DNA of 64,000 nucleotides from Coenobita brevimanus (GCA_032717465.1 CM064655.1:13986152-14050151); one strand, 5' to 3'. Positions 21,385 through 32,868 are shown, numbered from the stretch's first letter. Translations and numbers: made by a program. The notes: generated by a model from the letters alone, not told the origin.

Positions 21385-22915
21385 GGATGGGCAGTGGGGA
21401 GAATGGTGTGGATGGAAGAGTGGGGATAATGAGTGTGGTGGGCAGTGCGGATGGGTGGAGTGGGGTGGGGCTGAGTCGAGTTGTTTTGGGTTGGGTTGGG
21501 TTGGATATGATAGGCAGGGAGTACTGGTGGCATTGGCAGGGTGGGAGTATAGTGTGCATGGTTGGACAAGGTGGGTGAGTAGGATGGCTGGGTAGATGGG
21601 ACGGGCAGGATGGCTGGGTAGATGGGACGGGCAGGATGCATGGGTAAGTGAATGGGGTTGATGGTGGGCAGGGAGGGAGGGTAAGTGAGATGAGTAGGTA
21701 GGTGTGTAGGCAGTTAGGGTGCATAGGTAGAGTGCATGGGTGTGTGGGTGGGGAAAGGAGAGCTGTGTGGGTGTGGATGGAGAAAGGAGAACAGTGTGGG
21801 TGTGGACGGGGCAAGGAGGGCAGTGTGGGTGTGGATGGGGCAATAAGGGCAGTGTGGGTGTGGATGGGGCAAGGAGGGCAGTGTGGGTGGACAAGGAGGA
21901 TGGCATGGATGTGGGTGGGACAAGGAAGGCAGTGTGGATAAGGGTGGGGTAAGGAGGGCAGTGTGGATAAGGGTGGGGTAAGGAGGGCAGTGTGGGTATA
22001 GGTGGGGCAAGGAGGACGGCATGGGTGTGGGTGCAATGAGGAGGACAGCATGGGTGTGGATGGGGCAAGGAGGGCAGTGTGGGTGTGGATGGGGCAAGGA
22101 GGGCAGTGTGGGTGGGGCAAGGAGGGCAATGTGGGTGGACAAGGAGGATGGCATGGATGTGGGTGGGACAAGGAAGGCAGTGTGGATAAGGGTGGGGTAA
22201 GGAGGGCAGTGTGGGTATAGGTGGGGCAAGGAGGACAGCATGGGTGTGGGTGCAACGAGGAGGACAGCATGGGTGTGGATGGGGCAAGGAGGGCAGTGTG
22301 GGTGTGGGTGGGTGGATGTCAGCAGCTGGGTGGGTAAAAAGGACAGTGTGGGTGTGGATGTGGATGGGGAAAGGGGCAGTGTGGGTGTGGATATGGGTGG
22401 AAGGGGAAAGAGAGCAGTGTGGGTGTGGAGGTGGGTAGGTGTGGAAAAAGGGCAGCGTGGGTGTGGAAAAGGGCAGTGTGGGTGTGGATGTGGGTGGTTG
22501 GGGAAAGAGGGGAATGTGGGTGTGGCTGTAGGCAGGTGGGGAAAAAGGGCAGTGTGGGTGTGGATGTTGTTGGGTGGGTGGGGAAAGAGAGCAGTGTGGG
22601 TGTGGGTGTGGCTGTGGGGAGGCTGGGAAAAATGACAGTGTGGGTGTGGATGTGGGTGGATGGGTGGGGAAAGAGGGCAGTGCGGATGTGGGTGGGTGGG
22701 AGGGGTGTGGGTGAATGGGAGAGGTGGAAGTGTGGTTGGGTGGATGGGTGGGGTAGAAGTGTGAGTGGGTGGGTGGGAGAGAGCGGTGAAAGTGTTGGTG
22801 GGTGGGTGAGAGGGGTGGAACTGTAAGTGGGAAAGTGGGAGGGGTCAAAGTGTAGGCAGATCGGGTGTGGATGAGTGGGTGGGTAGGTTGTAATTAAAGT
22901 GTAAGGGTGGATAGA
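21385..22915. repeat. G-rich minisatellite, about 1.5 kb, 30-bp-like units
   Basis: The plus strand is a purine/GT-rich tandem array with units like gggcagtgtgggtgtggatg followed by gggcaaggag; period about 30 bp in 21790-22300, more irregular at both ends. The minus strand is almost free of stops and gives Pro/His/Thr/Ser-rich frames up to 494 codons, which follow from the repeat composition and are not called as genes. Confidence 0.92.
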
Positions 22916-23149
22916 TGAGTTGCGCCCGCGGGAGAAGAATCCAAGCGCCACCACCTGCCAAACCTCGATTTCCCGCTCAAACGGCAGCCAGATGCATCCT
23001 TTACCATGTGGTGGGAGATGGATGCTTCTCTCTCTGTGCTGACAGGGTCGAAAATGCTATAGAATAACAACGTGTGCCAGCCCGTATGACAGATTGTCAC
23101 AGGATGTACAACACCGCTGAGAGAGAAGAATCCAAGCACCAACGGGGTG

Positions 23150-23300
23150 GCGTGGTGGCCGCCAGCCAATCAGAGCGTCAAAAGGAATGACGTGCTGTGC
23201 CGTCACACCAGCCGGCCAATGGCGCGGAGCCTGATGCCGTGACGTAGGCCGCATGCAGCCGATCAGCTTGCTCCGGCTGTCTCAAGGAAGCAAGGACAGC
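23150..23300 (+). promoter_or_regulatory. Promoter-like segment with two CCAAT boxes and two TGACGT sites
   Basis: CCAATCAG at 23166 and GGCCAATGG at 23214 are CCAAT boxes; TGACGT at 23188-23193 and 23240-23245 are CRE-like. The region is CpG-rich compared with its AT-rich surroundings and lies 60-200 bp upstream of the ATG of the ORF at 23360/23375. No TATA box was seen. Role inferred from motifs and position only. Confidence 0.45.
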
Positions 23301-23359
23301 CTCAGTCTCACTCTCCCTCGGCCGCCATTAACATCGACTCTTGGATTATCTGTGCTTTT

Positions 23360-23782
23360 TTGGATTTTATAGCCATGGCTGTTCATGATTCTAGCAGTGA
23401 TGTTGATAGCCCGCAAGCTATTGCTGTTCTTCGTGACGTGAGTGATAGTGAGAGTGAAGTGGAGCAAGGAAGAGGGAGAAAAAGGCCTCGAAATGTGGAG
23501 GAGTGGGGCAGTGTTGTGGCCAAGGTGAAGTGTAATCTAGGCCAAGCCTACACGAGTTATAAAACCAAGAAAGGGGTTTCTTCACGTGCAATTGGTAATC
23601 CTTGCCGTGATGGGTGCTTTGGGAAGGTTACGAAGCTGGCAGAGTCGAGCGAAACATCGCCCTCCCTGATGAGCATGACGACTTGCTTGATTATTGCAAC
23701 TAATCCTAGGGAGATGGGGGGGGGAGGGGGGATGAATCAACATTCAACAGTCAAGTCACTCCAGTGTGGTAAATACCCCTAA
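23360..23782 (+). CDS. Unrecognised protein, element-borne; possible first exon
   Basis: 140 codons starting MDFIAMAVHD; the second ATG (MAVHD) is an equally good start. The N-terminus is acidic and Ser/Asp-rich (residues 6-40), then basic GRGRKRPRNVEEW (residues 41-55), then GQAYTSYKTKKGV and CRDGCFGKVTK with two close cysteines (near residues 90-100). The pattern W...K.N.G..Y....G......C...C is one I associate with a widespread but uncharacterised arthropod family linked to transposons; I cannot name it. The frame degenerates after about residue 105, so the real exon may end earlier. It lies between the TIRs of a 2.2-kb element and behind a promoter-like segment. Confidence 0.45.
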   Translation: MDFIAMAVHDSSSDVDSPQAIAVLRDVSDSESEVEQGRGRKRPRNVEEWGSVVAKVKCNLGQAYTSYKTKKGVSSRAIGNPCRDGCFGKVTKLAESSETSPSLMSMTTCLIIATNPREMGGGGGMNQHSTVKSLQCGKYP

Positions 23783-23868
23783 TATTAGTGTTATAATCAT
23801 GTCTCTAATCATTCTTTGCAGGAAAAGATGACATTTAGCTGAACTCTTCAAGCACATGATTGGTATTA

Positions 23869-24905
23869 TTAACCCCTTCTTCACCGACCCCTCCCCTAAT
23901 GTAAACATTACGTTTACCCCCCATACCGACCTGATAGCTCCCCCTCCCGTAGTGTGAGGGGTAGTGTATATTTTTTACCACGTCGAAACTATTCACTCTT
24001 TTTTATTTGTTTGTATACTGATGATTACATAAACCCAGCATGATGTTGATAATAAAAAAATATTATTAAATAAATCATTACAGTATATAAGTTTACATAT
24101 CTTATGCTAAAGTACTGTTACCCAGGTAAGTACAGTACAAACTGGCTTGAAAAAAATGTCCTGCACAGATGGATGGCTTATTTATGTACCTTGTAAGCTA
24201 AGCATGAAGTATGTGGACACACGTGATGGTGATGGCGACCTTGACCCACTTGTTGCCGAGAGTGCAGCGTCACTAAGCTCCCTACTATTTCCCTCCTCCT
24301 TCCTCACTCACATCAACTTCGCTACCATTTTCAGGATCACAGTCATCTACTGACACATCAGACACTGCTGCATCATCATCTGATACATCTAAATAAGTAT
24401 CCTCATGAGGAATAAACTCGTCACTATCGGAATTTGCCAGAGATGCCATGAGAGAAAAATATCCTGTACACCCTCTCTCGTGGACAAGTGCGTGGTAACT
24501 GACTCTCAGGCAGGCCAAGGGGTGTAAATTTTGCCGTATGTCAGCAGAAAATATAGTACAATATCTGTAGTAGAAATTATAAATAAAATAATGATTGGTC
24601 TAAAAGAGGTTACATCACAGATGACTGAGCAAACCATTGGTGCCACCGCAAGTCAGTCATGACGTATCTTATGATGTCAGAATTCGTCAGAACTTCGTCA
24701 CAGTCTTTGTCGTCAAAACACAAACGAGCTGTTGGTAACACGAGGTCCTCAGAAACAGCCTTACCGGGCTACCCTGAGGCCCATAACCTGCCATTCATTA
24801 GAGGGTGTACCAGCATACAACGGTAGCGGTTCCGGTGTCTCACGGGTGTTTACTGGAGATGTACGGGGGTACATCAAAACACATTTTCGGTAAAGAAGGG
24901 GTTAA
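23869..24905. mobile_element. piggyBac deletion derivative, family 2, copy 2
   Basis: TTAACCCCTTCTTCACCGA at 23869 and its near inverse ending at 24905, with TTAA at both edges, 1037 bp. It shares its internal sequence with 20307-21335 at an estimated 90% or better. It sits inside the 22-bp-TIR element, which shows it inserted later. Confidence 0.88.
24285..24449 (-). pseudogene. piggyBac transposase N-terminal remnant, frame intact
   Basis: From the ATG at 24449 the minus strand reads MASLANSDSDEFIPHEDTYL and continues acidic (DVSDDDAAVSDVSVDDCDPE) for 54 residues. This is the acidic N-terminal region of a piggyBac transposase; the DNA-binding and DDD catalytic parts are missing. An upstream in-frame ATG at 24518 exists, but MASL is the more typical start. 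Confidence 0.7.
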
Positions 24906-25379
24906 TTAATAATAATTACTAAATAAGTTTTGTCATAAGTTTTTTTCATACCATTATGAAGCTGATGCTTTAAGGTTTATTTTGATATGTGAAACATAAA
25001 AATCGTAGGGTTGGTTATTGAGATTTTTTACATTTCTTAAAGGCAAACTTTAGGAGCGATTTCTGCCATTTTTTAAAAAGGGCGCTTGGATTCTTCTCCC
25101 GCAGCGCTACTCAAATGTGTGAATTCCCAGCAACAAGGCAGGGGGTGGGCTTACTACACTGGTTAAGTGGCTTAGTATGAGAGTTCATGGATAGGTGGGT
25201 GGATAAGGTGGAGGGGGGAAGCCCAATAGCAATAAGCCCAAGTGGGAAATAAGTCCACTGCAAATAAAACTAAGTAGAAAAATAAGTCAACATGCACTAA
25301 GTACATGAAAGAATACATCCTTTGGGGATACTGACCCAAGTGGTACCATACGTTGAATGGTAAAAAAAAAAAATAAATA

Positions 25380-25690
25380 AATAAATAAAAGGTCTATGGG
25401 GGGAAATACAGCACGGTAGATTCATCATAGAAAATATGTCCTTGTGGGGATTCTGTGCTTTCTCAAAGGGGGGAAAACTGATTCATGGGGAAGATTAGTT
25501 CCATGGGAAAGATAGGTCCATGTAGAGCAAACAGGTACAGTATATGAAGAAAATTGGTCCATGGAAGATAAAGGAAGTCCATGGTGAAAATAGGTCCTTG
25601 GGGCAAAACAGATCCATAAAGTAATGAAGGTCCCTGGGGCAAAATAGGTCCATAAAGTAAAGGTCTTTGGGGCAAAATAGTTCCATAGTC
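25380..25690. repeat. Short degenerate repeat of 'gtccatggggaaaa' type, left block
   Basis: Words such as 'gtccatggtgaaaataggtcc' recur every 15-30 bp with drift. A second block of the same word is at 29285-29500 in the same orientation. 25691-26427 contains nothing recognised. Confidence 0.75.
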
Positions 25691-26427
25691 AGGCGTGAGA
25701 TCAATGATCTTGCTGGTGAGTCTCTTGAGTGTGGAATAGTTTTGTTATCCCTCTCATGCACGGTAAGTTTCAGTAAGTTTTCCGGCGCACGATTTTTTCT
25801 GCAAAGCCACCCGGCCCGGCTGCCCACGCATGGCAAATAACACGTATTCTCTCCTTATTTTCGCCACCCAAACATCAATATACTGCCATGAAACCTATGT
25901 CATCTTATTTACTGATGTTTGTTCTAGCTGATAAGCACCACAAAAAAACAGGAAAACACGAATAAAACAACATTAGGCGGCCATGAATAAACATTTCGGT
26001 ACATCACGTTCACTTCCCAACATTGCCATTCGAATGTTTTCCATCATACAAGAAAATGTTATTAGAAGTTTTGACAGATAATTGCATCAGCTTTCTAAAG
26101 AGACAAATCTGGTGTTGATACGATTTGTAGTTTTCAAAAAAAACAGCCAAAAACTGAAAGCCATTTTTGAAAAAAATCAAGCTCAAATTCTGAACTTTTC
26201 TTGCACATGTTGTTTTTATTGCATAATATTATGCAGAATTTCACCAGCTTTCTAATGACCTAAAAATGGTTTCGATACGCCTCACAGTTCTCGTGTAAAT
26301 CGCCAAAAACGTCTGGGAACTCAAGTCCGTACGTCACTTTCGTGATGTGCACACAGCATACGTAATAATCCCGCCTACGTAACAACGAATTCTTATCATA
26401 GATATTACATTGTTATGTCTTGTACAT

Positions 26428-26740
26428 AAGTGGAATTTACTGCTCTTTATCATGGTTCTTATAGGAAATTGATACATCCAATAGTTTTCCAGCAATTGGC
26501 CGACAAAGTGAGATTACTCCTCCGAGCGCTTTCGACTTTACCGAAACAGTCTGTTCCCCCAACATTTCCAACAGAAAATGCTCCCAGAGACTTATATTCT
26601 GCAAATGAGCATACGTAGAATTTACTGCTCTTTATCATGGTTCTTACGGGAAATCGAAACGTCCAATAGTTTTGGAATAATTGGACGACAAACGTAGAAT
26701 ACTCCTCCCCACCCGCACGTGAGATAAAAAACATTCTTTC
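26428..26740. repeat. Tandem duplication, spacing about 185 bp
   Basis: gaatttactgctctttatca and 'tggttctta.gggaaat.ga.ac.tccaatagtttt' occur at about 26431 and 26617, followed in both by 'aattgg.cgacaaa.' and 'actcctcc'. Mismatches are common. No coding function was recognised. Confidence 0.8.
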
Positions 26741-27068
26741 CTTGCCTCACCCACGGCTACATATTTTTGCTCGTTACATTTTATTATTTTCTTTTTTTAC
26801 TCAAAGTATACACGTAAAATATCATAAGGTTTTTGATAGTGCTGTCAGAAACTTGACATGACCACTAGTCTTTTTGCTAGGTTCTGATACTGAAGCTGAA
26901 CTTTCTTCCATCTCATATGTGTGTATGTAAAAAACATTACGTATTTGAGTAAAAAATATTGAACTATATAAATAGGTCAATATACAGATCAACAAAATAC
27001 GGATAACTCACTTCCTCCAGAGGTGTTAAGATGCTGGCAGTAGCTTGAAGATGAGGAGTTATGTAGTG

Positions 27069-27147
27069 TGTGAGCGTGTGTGTGTGTGTGAGTGAGTGTG
27101 TGTGTGTGTGGGTGGGTATGGGTGAGTGTGTGTGCGTGTGAGTCTGC
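27069..27147. repeat. GT-rich microsatellite, interrupted
   Basis: gtgtgagtgagtgtg-type tract with gtgggtgggt interruptions, forming a purine/pyrimidine alternating stretch of about 80 bp. Confidence 0.9.
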
Positions 27148-27199
27148 GGCTATGGCATATTTTCTTCTCTCCTTGCGATGCATTTGCCTAAAACACATG

Positions 27200-28140
27200 C
27201 GATGCACACAATAGATTTCTCCACGAACATTCGCTGCACGACATACGTATGTATATGTGGCTGTGGCATATTTCTTGTCTCTGACACTTGCGCTATGTTT
27301 TAGCTAAGTCAGTCCATGCATGAAATATTTCTCTTTGAACACTCGCTGCACTATTTTATATGTATATTTCACACTAAACCATACGCAATATAAAACACTT
27401 TCACATGATTCCATCCCAACCTTGTCTATTATTCCCGACTCTATGGCGTACGTGACCGCCTGTTTCCTTAGCGACTGTTGCACATCTCTATGGCGTGCAT
27501 AATACTTGCTATAGTAGATCAGTTATTTCACCAACCCAGGTATCGCTCACCTACGCTACGCACCTAAACGAACACTCGCGGCACAATTCACGTATATTTT
27601 ACATAAAGTATGATTTATCATTAAATGTCAGACCAAGGTACAGTACCTGTTCAATGACGTCCGTTGTTCCTAGGCGTCCCTATCTCCTGTGGACACCTGC
27701 CGCTAAGGTATTGCTAACCTACGCTAAGCACCATAATTTATGCCGTCACAATGATACGTGGCACATTTCACTTACATGTCACACAATATCATACACGAAT
27801 ACATGACTACCACAATGATTCCACCCTAACCTCCGCAATTATTCCCTTCCTTACTACGGTTCAATGTGACTGTGATGCAGCATCCTTCGCCGGGAGAGTA
27901 CGATGCAACTCTATTGTATTGGCACACACCACACTCCTTCACGAACACCCGCAGCATGTTTGACGTATATTTCACACAATTCCATATGCATTTTCACTAT
28001 CAGAATCACAATAATTCCATTCCTAAACACCTCTAATTCTTCCTTCCTGACTATAAAAACTGTACGTGATGCCTGCCCCATTCCACACTATGGTTTATGG
28101 CGTCCATAACGCTAACTAGTTCCATAATTTCACCAAGCCA
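27200..28140. repeat. Degenerate tandem repeat, unit roughly 180-230 bp, about 4-5 copies
   Basis: The block 'cgaacact/accgc.gcac' followed by 'gtatatttcacac' and then 'gattccatccc/ctaacct' recurs at about 27222, 27335, 27565, 27747 and 27939. Units also share 'tctatggcgt' and 'attattccc'. High divergence suggests an old satellite-like array. No ORF within was judged real. Confidence 0.6.
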
Positions 28141-28830
28141 GCCACAATATCTTTCACACAAAATACAGTTTAGGCATTGGCTTCATTATATATGTATTTG
28201 TAATCATGCCAGAGGGCCTTGGGGGGGATGAGAGGCGAAACCCCGCAACAGTGAACATGCATATCGCCTCTAAGCCTAACGATTGGTAATGGACATAATT
28301 CCTTTTCGTGACATATATCTATGTTCCATCAAGAATATCACATACATATATGCTCACAAATATAGGATTATCACACTGAGTCCATAGGGGCTTTGGCGCG
28401 GGCAGGAGGGGGAGAATTAGTAGGAGTTTAAAGGGACAGTACACGCGATGCAACCTCACAGCCTGGCTGCTTGGAAGAGACTGAGGTTTATCGCTACGTG
28501 CTCAGCCCCATGAGGCAGCTCAGTGTTGCCAATGCCTTACCATGGGAAAGCGCTGCACTTGCTACGATACGTCAAAATTTGACGCAAATCTGCCAGAAAC
28601 TTAATTTTTGGCGAATTTTTTTGTGCTTAGAAACGCGATTCGAGTGACTGAACATCTTTAGAACAATCCACATGAAACACGAATCGCGTGAGTGACCCTG
28701 AGAGGGTTATTTAGGTGACATGTTAAGTGCTGAGGTGGGACTGGAGCTAGATACGTGTCTAGAGTGAGGAGTGGCTGGTAGAAGTTCAGGGAGCTGTTGC
28801 CTCTCCTGACACTGAGAGGGCTCTCCCCGT

Positions 28831-29262
28831 GTGCTCAGGGATCTTCGTATGCAGCATGTTAGGAGTGTAATGCTGTATGGTAGTGAGACCTGGGCAAGAA
28901 TGGAAGAGGATATTCACAGGCTCAAACATGCAGAAATGACAATGATTAGGTGGATGTGCAGTGCGTCCCTGAATGCAAGGCCTGGGAGGGCTAGGTTTAA
29001 GATGGAAGAGTTGAGAGGTAGGATGAGATTAGAGTGCATTGGTGTTGTGATGAGGACAGGTAGATTGAGATGGTATGGGCATGTGGAAAGGATGGGGGAT
29101 GATAACTGGATGTGGAAAAGAAGTGTTAATATTAGGGTAGAGTTGCAAGAGGTAAACTGAAAAAGACCTGGGACAAAGTCATTAAACATGACCTCTGGGA
29201 TAGGGGACTGAATTGGGAAGCTGCTTGAGATTAGGCAGCATAGAGAGCCGCTATTAGGTGAC
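28831..29262 (+). pseudogene. LINE reverse transcriptase C-terminal fragment, second family
   Basis: The frame encodes VMLYGSETWARMEE, IRWMCSASLNARPGR and RLRWYGHVERMGDDNW, the same landmarks as the RTE-type copies but a different family. After a stop it continues with KTWDKVIKHDLWDRGLNWEA near 29163-29230, the usual C-terminal end of such proteins. It lacks the RT palm. The array of short repeats at 29285-29500 follows immediately. Confidence 0.75.
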
Positions 29263-29284
29263 GAAGGCCGACACATGCATGTAC

Positions 29285-29500
29285 GATGGAGCCTTTGAAA
29301 AATGAAACGAAAGTAAAGAAGGTCCCTGGGGCAAAATCCATGTAGGCCCATGGGTAAAGAAGGTACATGGCTGATATAGGTAAAGATCTACAAGATAAAG
29401 GGGTCCATGGGGAAAGTAGGTTTGTATGGAAAATATATCCATGGGGAAAAATAAATCCATGGAAAAAAATAAGTCCATGGAGGTAAATAAATTTACGAGG
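29285..29500. repeat. Short degenerate repeat of 'gtccatggggaaaa' type, right block
   Basis: Words like 'ggtccatggggaaa' and 'aagtccatggagg' recur every 15-30 bp. It matches the block at 25380-25690, 3.6 kb away, in the same orientation. Confidence 0.75.
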
Positions 29501-29618
29501 GAAAATACCCAGGGGATGATCCCTAGAGGGTGTAGCCAGAGACAGGTTTATGTGCTAGATACCATTAAAAATGCCTGTGTGATGTAAGATGGCTCAAAAT
29601 TCTCTTCCTCAGGGTGCT

Positions 29619-31385
29619 TTAACTCCTTAACCGCGGAGCGTCACTTTCGTGACGCTTGGGAGCAAGGGATCATACCACGGGGCGTCGCTTTTGTGATTCT
29701 GTGTTATTTTGAATTCACCCAGGCTTCCAAGTGGGGGCTTGTGTGATCTATCAGTACTGCCAATGTCCAACACTAGTCAGCACTCCTAATCTCATCTGTA
29801 CTCCCATCCATTGTTGACAATTTAGCCATTTCTCCCCGTTCTTGACTCCCCTCCCTACCCCCCCTCCATTATCCTATCCTCTCGCCTGCCCGGCCATGCT
29901 ACGCTAAGTAAATCTTCCCTGGAATTTTTCACTGACTTCATCCATTGAAATAAGCCCTATGCCCTATTCTTATACCAAATAATATATATACAAGAAAGAA
30001 ATAAGGTGAGAGTGCCATACACCTGGAATTGGCTAATTATCACCTGACAACACCTCACGTGCACTCATTCACTAGTTTTTGCTGTTTATTTCCCCTTGAA
30101 ATATGCCGTATAATCTATTTTCGTAATAAATATACATATAAGGAGGGAAGGGAGAAGCCTAAGTGATATTTACGTTCACCTGGAACTACCTAATTTATAA
30201 TGTATTGTCTAGATTTCCTGCCAATCATTTCACTGCTATATATTAGCTGTGTCAAGAGGCTAATGTTGGCAGTAATGATTTCCCTAGGTAGGCCACCACC
30301 CCGGCCCACCCTTATCAGTTCACTCTCATCTTCCAATGTGGAGGTAAGTCTGTTCGCTCTTGCTAGGTTCAAGGACTTTTCACCCCCATGCAAAGGACCC
30401 TGTGGCCTTTACCCCCTACTAAACCTCGTGTGGAAAGAGGTAAAGGGCTGACAATTGATAAAAGAGTGACTACGATCTTTCTATTGAGTAAAACAGTGCA
30501 AGTGGAATTGTAAATAATGTGTAAACAGCAAGTGAAAGTAATGAATGTAAATATACGTGAACAGTGGAAAATAGTTTTATAAGTTACTTCAAGTGACAGT
30601 GCATAACACAGTGTAAATAAAATAGAAATGTAAATAACGTAAATAAAATATAGAACGTAAAGAGAAATGTAAATGAGTAGTATTATAAGAATACGAATAT
30701 ATACCCTAGGAGTAATAAAAGGGAAGGTTTCACTCTAGCATGTCTGAATACTATGAGTTATGAGAGTGAAGGTGAAAGTGACATTCACTCTCAATGCTAG
30801 TATACAGGACGAGAAAGTGAATGCTACGTATTTTACTGAAAGAAATTGAATCCCTACAGTGACAATAAATTAATACTACTGAAGGAAACTTATGGATAAA
30901 GACTGTAGATATATATAAGTGTTATATAGTAATAGAAACATAAAGTGTGAAGGGTTTTATGAATAATAAATGACAGAGTACCAAGAGCAAACTAGCACAA
31001 GTGCGACAGTCAGACGCGCTCGTAATTTTCATTGCTTTCACAGTGGGTTTTTTTTTGGAGTATGGATCCCAAACTACTTGAAAATCATAGTGTTTATAGT
31101 GTTAATATCTGGCTGTGGTAATCATATTACAGGTTGTCGGGAAGTGTAAAGTGGAGACTTTGTTACCCAACTTCAGAGGTCTCCACAAGTCCTGCGGTAA
31201 CCGAAGAAGGCTCAACAAACATTCCAGGAGAAAGCTGAAGGTATGTGCCATAAGCATATGTAATTTTAATATTCTAGGACTAATAACTGATTTTTGGCAA
31301 ATATTTTTTGAGAGTCTGTCGGAGCCCGAATAACCCCGCGGCACACGCAAAACATTGGTAAACATGCCCGCGGTGTAGGGGTTAA
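29619..31385 (+). mobile_element. piggyBac-type non-autonomous element, family 1, copy A (1.77 kb)
   Basis: It begins TTAACTCCTTAACCGCGG and ends gcggtgtaggggTTAA at 31385, with TTAA at both edges. A near-terminal palindrome (cgtcactttcgtgacg) lies at 29639. Copy B (44305-46143) is its inverted relative, matching throughout. No transposase was seen; the long AT-rich middle (30460-31000) has 'gtaaat' repeats. An exon-like segment lies at 31133-31240. Confidence 0.85.
31133..31240 (+). other. Exon-like open segment (36 codons) inside TTAA element copy A
   Basis: The 108-nt segment is preceded by an acceptor-like atcatattacag and followed by a donor-like gtatgt. In phase 0 it reads VVGKCKVETLLPNFRGLHKS and continues basic (NRRRLNKHSRRKLK). 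The frame is also open in copy B (about 44454-44561, minus strand) with conservative changes, although B has lost the acceptor AG. I do not recognise the protein. It could be a captured host exon or the remnant of a transposon gene. Confidence 0.45.
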
Positions 31386-31807
31386 AGAGGGACAGTAGGA
31401 AAAAAAAAAAAAAGTCTACTGAATATCAACAACTTACAGATATCACAAGTATTGTACACCCTAATCAACACACATTTTTTGTGGTACATTGTGAAACTAA
31501 AACAAAGGATTCAATTTTCAGATTGCCACAGCAAGTATAATAAACTACCAATACACAGAAGCTAATAACAGGTGGATTTCTAAGAATGTCAGTAACTAAC
31601 CTCTGCCTTATACATTTTGATCAGTCCTTGGTTAATCTTAGTCCATGACTGAACACCGCTAATATTCCAGAGTTGATTTGAGTGTTCAGCAAATGGTCCT
31701 GTTTTAACCTGCAAATAAAAAAAAATGGTGATGAATATCACAAATTACAATGAGTTAGAACTCAATGTGAAGTGCCCCTGCTTTTCTCACAATACTGGAA
31801 AACAAAT

Positions 31808-31838
<31 letters not shown>

Positions 31839-32064
31839 CACACACACACACACACTTTTTCTCTTTGCTTTCAACTGATGGAGGCACACACAAGGAAGAA
31901 GGAAAATCATCACAGAACTAGAAAGACTGAGGCTCAGATGTTCACATTTCCATTAAATATCTAAAAAGCAAAGATACCTCTCCCAAGTTTTATGATGAAA
32001 ATGCCTGCACATTAAAAGAATGAAAGGGTCCTGCCACACAGCAGCATCCTCAGTACCGTTACGA
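31386..32064. other. Unassigned DNA with a (CA)n tract
   Basis: A CA microsatellite is at 31808-31855. Nothing else was recognised between the TTAA element and the LTR that starts at 32065. Confidence 0.6.
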
Positions 32065-32868
32065 TGTTACGACTACTGTCTCGGTCAAGCCGACCATTGT
32101 GAACAGGGATTCCCATTTACTGCTAGTTAGGTGGATGAAACACATGGTAGTCAAACTCTTACTTTACTATACATCTGACATATACTACTAAAGGTTCTGA
32201 ATATTTATACAAAACAGGTACACAAGCCCAAGATACTATCCTAGAGGCAAGACAGGGAACAAGATACATAAAGGGGGTATTTAGGTACTTACTATGTGGC
32301 CTTACACTAACAAACATCTTGGGTCACCTCACAAGATGAGTGATCCAGCCCGAGGAGGAGAGAGACCTATCCTCCCTCTCTTACAGGTTATAAAGGGGCT
32401 TGACTCTGCCTACAACATACACTCTAGGGCGCTGCCAATGTTGCCTCACCAGGGCAGCCTACCCTTATCTCATAGGCTTCTCACTAATCTAGGTTGAAAC
32501 AGGAACCAATGGTTGGTAGATTCACTCTTATGGGGCTGAGTTTGACAGACCTCCTCCCTCCATGAATTGGTCACATACTGCTTTCACTGACTCATACACA
32601 TGGGTGGCCTAAATCAAGGGGCACTAGCCAGGCCTGTTCCAATTATGGGACTGGCACTCTCATTATTAGATGTAATTCCACAGGCAGCATGAAGATGTCA
32701 TCATGCCTACCCCTCATTACAGGCATGGGGCTGTCATCAATAATCAATTTGGAGGCAAGCAGTCCAGTACAGGTCATCAAAAAAGGTCACTCCATAATCC
32801 CCATGTGGAAAGGGTCACTGGTTACAGCCAGTTCATATCTGGAACCAGAGCATGTGCTCAGCGTGACA
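32065..32868 (-). repeat. 3' LTR of the old Gmr1-like retrotransposon
   Basis: On the minus strand it starts TGTCACGCTGAGCACATG at 32868 and ends CAGTAGTCGTAACA at 32065, about 804 bp. The matching LTR at 48194-48993 has the same ends and length but is visibly diverged. A purine tract (aggaagggagg on the minus strand, 32869-32879) lies immediately upstream, as expected for the polypurine tract of a 3' LTR. Confidence 0.85.

Larger units (their letters stand above)
22928..25102. mobile_element. 2.2-kb element with perfect 22-bp TIRs, unknown superfamily
   Basis: GCGGGAGAAGAATCCAAGCG and two further bases at 22928-22949 are repeated exactly, inverted, at 25081-25102. A third partial copy (agagaagaatccaagcacc) lies inside at 23121-23140 in the left orientation. 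A target-site duplication was not evident. The inside carries a promoter-like CpG-rich segment, an ORF (23360-23782) and a later piggyBac derivative (23869-24905). Without that insertion the element is about 1.14 kb. Superfamily unknown. Confidence 0.75.

Noticed and set aside
21344..22848. Minus-strand frames of up to 494 codons, Pro/His/Thr-rich
   Set aside because: They are produced by the GT/G-rich minisatellite; several frames are open at once, the composition follows the repeat unit, and no domain is visible.
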